Positions 1 to 8,116 of a stretch of DNA of 36,867 nt are shown here, in pieces. Where the stretch lies: positions 1 through 36,867 of the forward strand of contig CALLKF010000198.1 in the NCBI GenBank assembly GCA_938008535.1, read 5' to 3'. Made by a program: the position numbers and the translations under genes. This stretch comes from an uncultured Saprospirales bacterium. Lineage in GTDB: Bacteria; Bacteroidota; Bacteroidia; Chitinophagales; JADIYW01. The notes under the pieces were generated by a model. It ran no database searches and was not told where the DNA came from. It was given only the letters and a program-made list of their open reading frames with translations. Each line of letters starts with the position of its first letter. The first letter of the stretch is position 1.

Positions 1-646
1 TTTCGTTAAAATGCTTCAACGCTTGTTCGTATTTTTCTGATTTATTGATTAAGGTATTATAGCTTGTAACATCTAGTTCTATATTCGTTGCTTTCATTTC
101 AGCAAAATGCAATAATGCTTGCTCGTAGTTCTCTGATTTATTGATTATAGTATTATAGCTGATAACATTGGGTTCTATGTTCGTTGCTTTCATCTCTGTT
201 AAATGCAATAATGCTTGCTCGTAGTTCTCTGATTTATTGATTATAGTAGAATAGCTTCTAACATTGGGTTCTATATTCGTTGCTTTCATCTCATTAAAAT
301 GCAATAACGCTTGCTCGTAGTTCTCTGATTTATTGATTATAGTATTATAGGTGGTAATATCGGGTTCTATCTTCGTTGCCCTTATCTCATTAAAATGCAA
401 TAAAGCTTGCTCGTAGATCTCTGATTTATTGATTATTGTATTATAGGTGGTAATATCGGGTTCTATCTTCGTTGCCTTTATCTCATTAAAATGCCTTAAC
501 GCTTGCTCGTATTCATTGGATTTATTGATTAATGTATTATAACTGGTAACATCGGGTTCATTGATCGATGCTTTCATCTCTGTAAAATGCAATAACGCTT
601 GCTCGTAGTTCTCTGATTTATTGATTAGAATATTGTAAGAATAAAT
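1..646 (-). repeat. Coding tandem repeat, 96-bp period, seven copies (last truncated by window edge)
   Basis: The word tgatttattgatt (plus strand) recurs every 96 bp exactly, at about 39, 135, 231, 327, 423, 519 (variant) and 615. Adjacent copies differ at only a few bases, so the array expanded recently or is homogenised by gene conversion. Copy number may vary between strains and may be misassembled from short reads. All copies keep the reading frame. Confidence 0.93.
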
Positions 647-1795
647 ATCAGGGTGACTTATTTTCTTAAATACATTAATTGCATCATTATAATTGGAAGC
701 TTGTAATAGTTTTAAATTTGCGTTTCGTCCACTATATTTTTCAAGAGCGATCTCTACTTCTTCAATTTCTTTTATTTGCTCATGGGCCTGTTTACCCGTA
801 AGATCTGTTTGTTGAGACTTAATTTTTTCATCTTGTAATTTTTTCTGAATGTTAGCTAAAGAAATTTCTACATCGTTACTTAACTGGATTGCATCATTTT
901 CAATCTTTTGAATTAATTTTTCTTTGGTAATTTCTATTTTATCTGCTATAACAGTTAAAAGAGCATCAAATCCTAACGTACGAATAAATGAGCCATTATG
1001 TTGTACAACACAATTTTGTACCTTAGGATTAGGTATTTCATCTTCATAGGTCATCCAGTACAAACCATATTTAAAATAACCTTTTGGAAAATCTGATAAT
1101 ATATCAATTAAACTTTTATCATTACCTCCATAACCAATAACAATTGGTATATATTGTTTTAAAACGTCATTTAAAGGTTGTTTCCATGCCATTTTTAATT
1201 TTTGAATTTCTTCTTTTATACTCGCAGGTTTAAAATAAGCATCATGATGCATTTTAATTATTGTAGGCACATCAATTTGCTGATTAATATGTATTGATAA
1301 GTTTTCCTGGTTTATTATTCTGGGATATGTATTAGAAAACCTTGAAACAGATAATTCTAAAAGGTTATCAAAATTAGTACTTATAACTAAATATTCAGGA
1401 TGTTGAATTAATAATTGTGATAACATTATATAGCCAATACTTGGTTTTTTATTTGATGTTAAAGCAATGATTTCATCAATACCTTCTTGTTCAGAATTTT
1501 TAAACCTTGCAGAATAAATATCAGAATAAAATTCTGCGATATTATTAAACTTAAGTCCTTTAATACTATGTAATGATTCATTATTTACAAACTCTTCATA
1601 ATTACAATTATAATCTATATCCTTTCTTTTTGAATACAATTCTTTAAGCCATTTTTTAGCTAATTGTTCTCCATTGGGAATTCCTGATTCTAATGAAGCA
1701 CCAGAACCAATTATAAAACAAAATTTATTATTGTTGCGTGAGTTTTTTAACGCAAAGTCATCTATAAAATAGTCTCTATTTAAGAAATTAGTCAA
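1..1795 (-). CDS. SIR2-like domain protein with PPR-like tandem repeats, C-terminus outside window
   Basis: My own translation of the minus strand gives 598 residues that stay open at the left window edge. The SIR2_2-like domain has GSGAS at about 31-34, ISTNFDNLLE at 138-147, KMHHDAY at 181-187 (in the place of the usual K-x-HG catalytic-His segment) and VIGYGGND at 219-226. In defence systems such domains cleave NAD+. A charged helical stretch (about 285-350) follows, then seven head-to-tail 32-residue repeats from residue 384 with the pattern SYNTxINKS...YEQALxHFxEMKATxIEPD. This resembles a pentatricopeptide repeat three residues short in the inter-helix turn. The frame opens after a TAA and the only start ahead of GSGAS is TTG at 1795, so the start is not certain. 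Inference: an NAD-depleting anti-phage effector whose repeats sense or bind something. Sure of SIR2, less of PPR versus TPR. Confidence 0.85.
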   Translation of the reverse strand, partial: MTNFLNRDYFIDDFALKNSRNNNKFCFIIGSGASLESGIPNGEQLAKKWLKELYSKRKDIDYNCNYEEFVNNESLHSIKGLKFNNIAEFYSDIYSARFKNSEQEGIDEIIALTSNKKPSIGYIMLSQLLIQHPEYLVISTNFDNLLELSVSRFSNTYPRIINQENLSIHINQQIDVPTIIKMHHDAYFKPASIKEEIQKLKMAWKQPLNDVLKQYIPIVIGYGGNDKSLIDILSDFPKGYFKYGLYWMTYEDEIPNPKVQNCVVQHNGSFIRTLGFDALLTVIADKIEITKEKLIQKIENDAIQLSNDVEISLANIQKKLQDEKIKSQQTDLTGKQAHEQIKEIEEVEIALEKYSGRNANLKLLQASNYNDAINVFKKISHPDIYSYNILINKSENYEQALLHFTEMKASINEPDVTSYNTLINKSNEYEQALRHFNEIKATKIEPDITTYNTIINKSEIYEQALLHFNEIRATKIEPDITTYNTIINKSENYEQALLHFNEMKATNIEPNVRSYSTIINKSENYEQALLHLTEMKATNIEPNVISYNTIINKSENYEQALLHFAEMKATNIELDVTSYNTLINKSEKYEQALKHFNE

Positions 1796-1959
1796 AGTAA
1801 AATATTAATCTAATCACAAAATAAGCATAATATTTTTGCACACATATAAAATATTGATTTAATGCATTAGATATCATCTATTTATTACAATAAATCATCT
1901 TTCCATCCCACAAAGAACATCTCATTCTCACCAATTCTTATTTACTTTTTGTCAAAAAT

Positions 1960-2232
1960 AAACTCATAATTATCAAAAACGAACTCATGTTTGGCAAATA
2001 TGAGTTCATAATTACTAATTATAAGTTCGTTTTTAGTGATTTTGAATTGATAATTTATAGTTATGAATTATAAAATGTGTGTTGTAAATTAAAAATCAAC
2101 AGGAATAAATTAAAAACTAGCAATTTTAAATTCATTATTCATAATTATTAATTGCTATTCAACAAAAACAAATTCATTTATGAGCACAATAAATTGTAAA
2201 TTGCTGCGTTTAAAGTGGTATTAGACATATCT
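1960..2232. repeat. Degenerate 21-bp (3 x 7) phased array in the SIR2/FN3 intergenic gap
   Basis: The 449-base gap 1796-2244 holds no credible gene. From 1960 a degenerate core of the type RAAYTCAT or RARTTCAT starts every 21 bp without slippage: 1960, 1981, 2002, 2023, 2044, 2065, 2086, 2107, 2128, 2149, 2170, 2191 and 2212. Each unit also reads as three 7-bp words. The first four units form an inverted arrangement (CGAACTCAT at 1980-1988 facing ATGAGTTC at 2001-2008). AT-rich cores alternate with more mixed sequence, so the DNA is probably curved. The array runs to about 12 bp before the downstream start codon. Function unknown; the upstream part 1796-1959 is AT-rich and presumably holds the SIR2 gene promoter. 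Confidence 0.85.
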
Positions 2233-2244
2233 GATTTTATTTTT

Positions 2245-2874
2245 ATGGCAAGGAAAAAGGTTTATCTTAAATTAAGTAATGCTTCTACCGATAAGGTGTT
2301 GGCAACGGCTGGTGGTATTCTTAACATGCTTACGGATAATCCTGATTTTCCGGCTCCATCACCACCTTTAGCCGATATTCAACAGGAGATTGACAACGTC
2401 CATAAAACAATTGTGCTAGCAAAGGCAGCACTAGGCACCTACAAGGAAAAACTGGAAGAAATAAAACAACAAAAGGATCATTTGCTCGATCAATTGCATG
2501 TATTGGGTAATTATGTAGGCACCATAGCAAACGGTGATGATGCTATGATACTTGGCGCAGGTTTTGAAACGAAGAAAAAAGGTGTAAAAAAAGGAAAGCT
2601 GCCTGCACCTTTGAATCTGCAAGCAAAAGAAGGATTAAACTCCGGACAACTGCTTGCTAAGTGGCAACGGGTAATCGGTGCTCAAAGCTATATCGTTGAA
2701 ATAAATGAAAATATTAATGACAAAAATTCGTGGCACTATTTCGCATCATCTACGAAAACAAATTTCACGCTAAACAAGTTAAAAAGCGGCACCGTGTACT
2801 TTATACGCGTGGCAGCACTGAATGCCGCTGGGCAAGGTGCTTACAGCGATATTTCGATGCGTATGGTGATTTAA
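2245..2874 (+). CDS. Fibronectin type III domain protein of unknown function
   Basis: The 209-residue product starts MARKK at ATG 2245; a longer frame from GTG 2215 lies inside the 21-bp array and is unlikely. The N-terminal part (about 1-105) is helical, with a coiled-coil-like stretch of Glu, Lys and Gln and a short ANGDDAMI motif. A basic linker (KKKGVKKGK) follows, then one FN3 domain (about 120-209) with the usual conserved Trp, Tyr and a YFIRVAALNAAGQGAYS strand F-G region. There is no signal peptide, so it is probably cytoplasmic. From memory, similar small proteins occur widely in Bacteroidota, often near accessory genes; role unknown. It is divergent from the SIR2 gene and co-oriented with the next gene. 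Confidence 0.75.
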   Translation: MARKKVYLKLSNASTDKVLATAGGILNMLTDNPDFPAPSPPLADIQQEIDNVHKTIVLAKAALGTYKEKLEEIKQQKDHLLDQLHVLGNYVGTIANGDDAMILGAGFETKKKGVKKGKLPAPLNLQAKEGLNSGQLLAKWQRVIGAQSYIVEINENINDKNSWHYFASSTKTNFTLNKLKSGTVYFIRVAALNAAGQGAYSDISMRMVI

Positions 2875-2947
2875 GTTATTAATTTTTTCAAAGTTTAGAA
2901 CTTTGGAAAATATCTTCGTTTTTTTAAAGAGTATATTTACATTTACT

Positions 2948-3472
2948 ATGATGGAGAAAATAAGTAATTTGACATATCAGATGGTTGCTTTCACAGAAGT
3001 TCCTCATTTCAATACGGATAAATGCATTGATTGGTCAATTGAAATGCTTCTGCTTGGATATGAATCTCCTTCTCTATTAACATTGGCTGGCTTAGATAAA
3101 CCAACAAATTTTTTTGAAACTGTTGACTATCTAAAGTCAGCTCTTGAAGAATTGCATTTAAAAATTAAGACAGGCGAAGAAGGTGTTCTTAGTTACGCGA
3201 GTTATTATATTGAACAAATAGCAAAAGGAATAAATATAAAACATAATCTTGCTTTTGTTTATAGTTATGCCTCATCCAAAGATTATGAAAAAAGTATTTA
3301 CGACTTTTATTTGCTTTATTGGGCATGGGATGATTTAGATTATGGAAATGCATTTCAACACTATTGGCAGGACGTAACAAAAGAAAATATTGAAAGCACT
3401 GTAATATTGGTTGCTGATAAATGGATCAAAGAAAACAAGAAGCATTATGCATTAACGATTCCTTCGCCTTGA
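2948..3472 (+). CDS. Hypothetical protein, soluble, about 174 residues
   Basis: The start is taken at the ATG-ATG pair at 2948/2951; the longer frame would need a TTG at 2903. The protein is acidic and helical, rich in aromatic residues (for example YLLYWAWDDLDYGNAFQHYW near the C-terminus), without signal peptide or membrane segment. The N-terminal part contains CIDWSIEMLLLGYESPSLLTLAGL, a pattern I associate with small uncharacterised Bacteroidota proteins rather than a named family. The gene ends before a bidirectional terminator shared with the convergent beta-oxidation operon. An immunity-like role is possible, but nothing in the sequence proves it. Confidence 0.65.
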   Translation: MMEKISNLTYQMVAFTEVPHFNTDKCIDWSIEMLLLGYESPSLLTLAGLDKPTNFFETVDYLKSALEELHLKIKTGEEGVLSYASYYIEQIAKGINIKHNLAFVYSYASSKDYEKSIYDFYLLYWAWDDLDYGNAFQHYWQDVTKENIESTVILVADKWIKENKKHYALTIPSP

Positions 3473-3613
3473 GTCATTATCACTGTTGCTCAATCATTAT
3501 TAAAAGAGTTATTGTGAAAAAGAACTGATATCGAAATAATAATTGGTAATTACTGTTTCGATTCTTGCTATATCGACATATTGAATAACTCTGTTCCACT
3601 CAAATAAATTTAC

Positions 3614-3645
3614 AAAAAAAGGGAAGCAATACATGCTTCCCTTTT
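3614..3645. terminator. Bidirectional intrinsic terminator
   Basis: GGGAAGCA (3621-3628) pairs with TGCTTCCC (3634-3641) around a 5-nt loop, flanked by an A run (3614-3620) and TTTT (3642-3645). It can therefore end both the plus-strand gene at 3472 and the minus-strand operon arriving at 3667. Confidence 0.85.
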
Positions 3646-3666
3646 ATAACCTTCATGGTTTATAAT

Positions 3667-5796
3667 TTAATCTACAAACAACTCGCCTTTGTCGGCTTTG
3701 TCTTGTAGTAATTTTGGAACAGAGAAACGCTCGCCATATTTCGCTTCTAATTGTTTAGAACGCTCAATTAATTTATTTAATCCGTAACCATTGATGAACT
3801 GTAGTGTTCCGCCGTTGAACGGTGAAAAACCCCAGCCGAATATAGAACCGATGTTTGCATCTGCTACTGAACGCAATACACCTTCTTCTACACAACGTAC
3901 GGTATCTAACGCTTGTACAATTAGCATTCGATCAATCATTTCCTGTTGATCTAATGGTGTTGTTTGCGGAAACATCGTTGTTAATTCTGACCATAAATAT
4001 TTTGTTCCACCAACAGGATATTCATAGAAACCTGCACCTGCTGCTTTGCCCGGACGATTCACTGCTAATAGCTTTTCGCATACAGCAAAACCCGGATGAT
4101 GCGGAACTGTTTTACCTTCTGCTGCCAGATCTTTTTCTGTTTGTTTGCGAATATGATCCATCAGCTTCATGCTCACTTCATCCGTCAATGCAAGCGGTCC
4201 GACAGGCATACCTGCTTTCATACCAGCATTTTCAATTGATTTTGGATGTTGTCCTTCGCCTAACATCGCGATGCCTTCCATTACATAGGTTGAGAATACG
4301 CGTGATGTATAGAAACCACGTGAGTCGTTTACTACTATTGGTGTTTTTTTGATTTGCAACACATAATCAAATGCTTTTGCTAAAGTGGCATCATCTGTTT
4401 CTGCGCCGCAGATAATTTCTACCAATGGCATTTTATCTACAGGCGAAAAGAAATGCAAACCGATGAATTGTTTTGGTCGCGCAGATGCTTGTGCTAAGCC
4501 TGTAATTGGTAAGGTTGATGTGTTAGATGCGAATGTGCCTTCTGCTAACATCACGCTTTCTACTTCCTGTGTTACTTTTGCTTTCAGTGCTCTGTCTTCA
4601 AATACGGCTTCGATAATTAAATCGCAGCCAACCATATCTGCAGCGCTATCGGTTGCTTTTATTTTAGACAACACTTCTTCCATTTTTTCTTTCGTCATCT
4701 TTCCTTTGGAAACACGTTTTTTCAGCAAACCTTCAGAGTATGCTTTTCCTTTTTCCGCTGCTTCTACACTTACATCTTTCAACACCACTTCCATTCCAGA
4801 GATTGCTGAAACGTAAGCTATGCCTGCACCCATCATGCCTGCACCTAATACACCAACTTTTTTTGTAACATATTTTTCAAAACCTTTCGGACGAGAACCG
4901 CCTGCGTTAATTGCATTTAAGTTATACCAAAATGCGCTGATCATATTTTTAGAAACTTGTCCAGTTGCTAAAGAAGTAAAGTAACGCGATTCAATTCTGC
5001 AAGCCGTATCAAAATCTACTACGCTTCCTTCTACTGCTGTATTGATAATTGCTTCTACTGCAGGATAATTGCCATGTGTTTTTTTCTTAGTCATTGCCGG
5101 CACGATCGGAATCATGCTTGCTACTTTTGGATTGCGTGCATCGCCGCCGGGAAACTTGAATGCTTTATCGTCCCACGGATTGATCGCTTTTGGATTTGCT
5201 TTGATCCATGCTTTTGCTTTGGCAATCATGTCTTCCGGTGTTTCTGCCAATTCATTCACAATACCTGCTGAAACCGCTTCTTTTGCTTTTAATTTTTTAC
5301 CTTCTGTTAAGTATGGTAATGCAGGCTGCAATCCTATCATTCTTGTCAAGCGAATAATGCCTCCACCACCAGGCAATAAACCAAGACCAACTTCCGGCAA
5401 ACCGAATACTGCTTTCGGATTGTTTAACGCTACGCGATAATGACATGCTAATGCAATTTCTAAACCACCACCTAATGCTGCGCCGTTCAATGCTGCTACT
5501 ACAGGTTTTCCTAAGGTTTCGATGCGACGTAATTGTTTTTTCAGACCTTCACACATATCGAATATTTCCTGCGGATTGGTTTGTTTATATAAGTTGTCGA
5601 TATCTGCACCTGCAAAGAAAGTTGATTTTGCAGACGTTAATACCACACCGGCAATTTCTGCTTTTTCTTTTTCTAAGCGGTCTAATGTTTCGAGCCACAG
5701 CTTACCGAAATCTTCATTAATTACATTGGCGCTTCTGCCTTGCATATCCATTGTTATGGTTACAATGTTGTCGTTGTCTTTTGAATAGTTGAACAT
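3667..5796 (-). CDS. Bifunctional enoyl-CoA hydratase / 3-hydroxyacyl-CoA dehydrogenase (FadJ/FadB-like)
   Basis: This 709-residue fatty-acid beta-oxidation alpha subunit has the standard order: an N-terminal crotonase domain, then an NAD-binding HAD domain and C-terminal HAD domains. Glu113 (GGGLE) and Glu135 (GLPEVGLG) fit the two hydratase catalytic acids. The Rossmann motif GVLGAGMMGAG sits at about 315-325, and GLHFFSPVDKMPLVEI holds the dehydrogenase His448. It hydrates enoyl-CoA and oxidises the 3-hydroxyacyl-CoA in the cytoplasm. It is the last gene of an operon with the thiolase (6700-7905) and the TonB-like gene between them. Length and motifs are complete. FadJ versus FadB cannot be assigned from sequence alone. 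Confidence 0.95.
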   Translation of the reverse strand: MFNYSKDNDNIVTITMDMQGRSANVINEDFGKLWLETLDRLEKEKAEIAGVVLTSAKSTFFAGADIDNLYKQTNPQEIFDMCEGLKKQLRRIETLGKPVVAALNGAALGGGLEIALACHYRVALNNPKAVFGLPEVGLGLLPGGGGIIRLTRMIGLQPALPYLTEGKKLKAKEAVSAGIVNELAETPEDMIAKAKAWIKANPKAINPWDDKAFKFPGGDARNPKVASMIPIVPAMTKKKTHGNYPAVEAIINTAVEGSVVDFDTACRIESRYFTSLATGQVSKNMISAFWYNLNAINAGGSRPKGFEKYVTKKVGVLGAGMMGAGIAYVSAISGMEVVLKDVSVEAAEKGKAYSEGLLKKRVSKGKMTKEKMEEVLSKIKATDSAADMVGCDLIIEAVFEDRALKAKVTQEVESVMLAEGTFASNTSTLPITGLAQASARPKQFIGLHFFSPVDKMPLVEIICGAETDDATLAKAFDYVLQIKKTPIVVNDSRGFYTSRVFSTYVMEGIAMLGEGQHPKSIENAGMKAGMPVGPLALTDEVSMKLMDHIRKQTEKDLAAEGKTVPHHPGFAVCEKLLAVNRPGKAAGAGFYEYPVGGTKYLWSELTTMFPQTTPLDQQEMIDRMLIVQALDTVRCVEEGVLRSVADANIGSIFGWGFSPFNGGTLQFINGYGLNKLIERSKQLEAKYGERFSVPKLLQDKADKGELFVD

Positions 5797-5820
5797 ATTT
5801 TAGTGTTTTATTTTTTGATT

Positions 5821-6696
5821 TTAATGATGTATTGAGAAACCGATTGGTAAAGTGTAATATACCTTGACAGGTTTACCTTTCTGTGTACCTGGATTCCATT
5901 TAGGCATTTTCAAAACGATTCTAATTGCTTCTTTTTCACATTCTATCACGCCGGTACTATTATTTAAAACAACCGGATCTTTTACGCTTCCATCTATATC
6001 AATGTAAAATTTTACAATTACTTTTCCAACAACTTTATTAGTAGTTTTTGTAACGTTATCTGCATTGATATTATCTTTCATAAATCCCATTAATGCAACA
6101 ACACCACCAGGAAAACTTGGCATCACTTCTTTATCTTGAGAATTATAATTTCCTTTCTGCTCTGAAACAATATTAACAGGACAATTAATTACAATTCCAA
6201 CGGAATCATAGCAAGTTGATAAGCCAAGGGTATCTCTTACATAAATATCCATTCGCTTTAACTTACCAGTTTCGTAAAAGATATAGCTGCGGCCACTTTT
6301 TACATTGTCTTTATACGTTGTCTTCGTTTCCAGGAAATTCTTTTCTTTATTATACGCTATCCATGCACCTTCCATTTTATTGTCTTTGAATGTGCCTTTG
6401 ATGTTTGTGTTGCCATTGTAAAAAAAACTTTCATATTCACCATCTCTAATTTCAGGTTTAAGAGAACTATAGTGTGCTTTAGATACCATTACACCATTCA
6501 TGTAAAAAGTAACAACTTCTATTGGATTTACTTTGTTGTCTATTACTTTGAAATAAATAGCCTTTTCTTTTTGGGTTGCAAAAGTATCATCCACATTCTT
6601 TAAATAGATAGTGTCTTGAGCATAAGATTTTGCTAAAAGAAATAATAATAGTAGAATTGAAAATGTTTGTTTCATTTTTTTACCAGTCACTTTCAA
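5821..6696 (-). CDS. Secreted TonB C-terminal domain protein with MORN-like repeats
   Basis: The protein has 291 residues, or 284 if it starts at the second Met (6675), which places the hydrophobic signal sequence (MKQTFSILLLLFLLAKSYAQ) right at the N-terminus. Residues about 70-150 resemble MORN/YwqK antitoxin-like repeats (GEYESFFYNGNTNIKGTF...GAWIAYN). The C-terminal about 100 residues are a TonB_C domain with the Bacteroidota hallmark PSFPGGVVALMGFM and a closing PVKVYYTLPIGF. Unlike a classical energiser it lacks an N-terminal membrane anchor beyond the signal peptide, so it is probably periplasmic. It sits between thiolase and FadJ-like genes with 3-24 bp spacing, an odd place for an envelope protein. 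Function in the operon unknown. Confidence 0.85.
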   Translation of the reverse strand: MKVTGKKMKQTFSILLLLFLLAKSYAQDTIYLKNVDDTFATQKEKAIYFKVIDNKVNPIEVVTFYMNGVMVSKAHYSSLKPEIRDGEYESFFYNGNTNIKGTFKDNKMEGAWIAYNKEKNFLETKTTYKDNVKSGRSYIFYETGKLKRMDIYVRDTLGLSTCYDSVGIVINCPVNIVSEQKGNYNSQDKEVMPSFPGGVVALMGFMKDNINADNVTKTTNKVVGKVIVKFYIDIDGSVKDPVVLNNSTGVIECEKEAIRIVLKMPKWNPGTQKGKPVKVYYTLPIGFSIHH

Positions 6697-6699
6697 ATT

Positions 6700-7905
6700 C
6701 TATACCAATTCCACGATTGTTGCAATTCCCATTCCACCGCCAACACATAATGTTGCTAAGCCAGTAGATTTTCCTGTACGTTCCAGTTCATCTACTAAAG
6801 TTCCTAAAATCATAGCACCTGTTGCGCCCAGCGGATGTCCTAATGCGATGGCACCGCCATTTACATTTAATTTTTCATCAGGCACATTTAAATCTCTTTG
6901 TAAGCGCAATACTGCAGATGCAAATGCTTCATTCATTTCCACCAAATCAATATCACCGATATTCATGCCTGCTTTTTTCAATGCTAAATGCGATGCTGGT
7001 CCAGGGCCTGTCAACATAATAGTTGGTTCTGTAGAAGTAACTGCTACCGAACGAATAATGGCGCGTGGTTTTAATCCTAGCTTCTCGCCTATTTCTTTAG
7101 AGCCAATTAATACTAAGCTTGCACCATCTACAATACCTGATGAATTGCCTGGTGTGTGTATGTGGTTTATTTTTTCTAAGGTGGTATATTTTTGTAAAGC
7201 TACTGCGTCAAAACCCATTTCACCCATCATTTGGAAAGATGGATTTAAAGATAACAAACCTTCTAACGTTGTATCTGGTCTGTTGAATTCGTCTTCTTCC
7301 AAAACAATTAATCCATTAATATCTAACACAGGAACAATTGATTTTTTGAAACGACCTTCTGCTTTTGCAATGCCTGCTAATTTTTGTGAACGCAATGCAT
7401 AATTGTCGCAATCTTCTCTTGAAAATCCTTCTAAGGTTGCAATTAAATCTGCACTGATTCCTTGTGGAATAAAGTTGGTATGTGCATTCACTTTCATATC
7501 CAACACCCAAGCACCACCATCGTAACCCATTGGCACGCGGCTCATTGATTCTACACCACCAGCGATGATTAAATCTTGCCAGCCAGAACGAACTTTCATC
7601 GCTGCTAAGTTTACGGCTTCTAAACCAGAAGCGCAAAAACGATTTAACTGAAAACCAGGAACACTATCTGCATAGTCAGCCATCATCACTGCTGTTTTTG
7701 CAATGTTGCCACCTTGGTCGCCAATTGGTGTAACGCAACCAACAATTACATCTTCTACTAAAGCAGTATCGAAGTTGTTTCGTTGTTGTAATGCACGCAA
7801 TGTTTGTGCAAGTAAGTCAGTTGGTGATACTTCATTTAAAGCACCATTTTTTTTGCCTTTTCCGCGTGGTGTTCGCACGCAATCGTAGATATAAGCTTCT
7901 GCCAT
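6700..7905 (-). CDS. Acetyl-CoA acyltransferase (thiolase, FadA/FadI type)
   Basis: This 401-residue thiolase has nucleophile Cys91 (NRFCASG), His357 in GGAIALGHPLGATG and the second cysteine Cys387 (LCVGGGMG), matching the Cys/His/Cys set of the family. GGVESMSR and the NEAFAS loop are also intact. It cleaves 3-ketoacyl-CoA in the last step of beta-oxidation, and the FadJ-like gene in the same operon supplies the two previous steps. It is the first gene of the operon, and a perfect 18-bp palindrome lies 71-88 bp before its start. Substrate chain length cannot be judged. Confidence 0.95.
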   Translation of the reverse strand: MAEAYIYDCVRTPRGKGKKNGALNEVSPTDLLAQTLRALQQRNNFDTALVEDVIVGCVTPIGDQGGNIAKTAVMMADYADSVPGFQLNRFCASGLEAVNLAAMKVRSGWQDLIIAGGVESMSRVPMGYDGGAWVLDMKVNAHTNFIPQGISADLIATLEGFSREDCDNYALRSQKLAGIAKAEGRFKKSIVPVLDINGLIVLEEDEFNRPDTTLEGLLSLNPSFQMMGEMGFDAVALQKYTTLEKINHIHTPGNSSGIVDGASLVLIGSKEIGEKLGLKPRAIIRSVAVTSTEPTIMLTGPGPASHLALKKAGMNIGDIDLVEMNEAFASAVLRLQRDLNVPDEKLNVNGGAIALGHPLGATGAMILGTLVDELERTGKSTGLATLCVGGGMGIATIVELV

Positions 7906-7975
7906 TTTTAATTATGATTTAAGATTTATGAATTCAGATTTATTTTTTTGCTTTGTTCAGCATGATACAAGACAA

Positions 7976-7993
7976 ACCAAACGAGCGTTTGGT
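7976..7993. promoter_or_regulatory. Perfect 18-bp palindrome, candidate TetR-family operator of the thiolase operon
   Basis: ACCAAACG-AG-CGTTTGGT has two perfect 8-bp arms and a 2-bp centre and lies 71-88 bp before the thiolase start. This size and symmetry are typical of TetR-family operators, and fatty-acid degradation operons are often controlled by such repressors released by acyl-CoA. I noticed no second copy in the window and no TetR gene. Assignment is inference. Confidence 0.5.
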
Positions 7994-8054
7994 AAAATTA
8001 ATAAATTATTTTTGAAATTCTATGCATGCATTGGAATTTATCTTTTGTTTAAAA

Positions 8055-8087
8055 TCAAAAAATAGCAGACATACCATATCTGCTATT
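8055..8087 (-). terminator. Intrinsic terminator of the T9SS cargo gene
   Basis: AATAGCAGA (8061-8069) pairs with TCTGCTATT (8079-8087) around a 9-nt loop. Read on the minus strand, the stem is followed directly by a T-rich run. It lies 30 bp past the stop codon at 8117. Confidence 0.8.
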
Positions 8088-8116
8088 CCTTATTAGAAAA
8101 TAAATAACATACTAAA

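Noticed and set aside
1..646. Regular 96-bp repeats as a CRISPR array
   Set aside because: There are no unique spacers between short repeats; the whole 96-bp unit is one in-frame coding repeat continuing a SIR2 gene.
2215..2244. GTG start at 2215 for the FN3 gene
   Set aside because: It lies inside the 21-bp array; ATG 2245 gives the natural MARKK N-terminus.
2903..2947. TTG start at 2903 and a TTTG...TATATTTA promoter reading
   Set aside because: Spacing of 26 bp between the boxes is too long for the Bacteroidota consensus, and two ATGs at 2948/2951 are better starts.
3855..5788. Long plus-strand ORFs opposite the FadJ-like gene
   Set aside because: They are antisense shadows with low-complexity Leu/Phe/Ser composition; the minus-strand gene is a complete, well-conserved enzyme.
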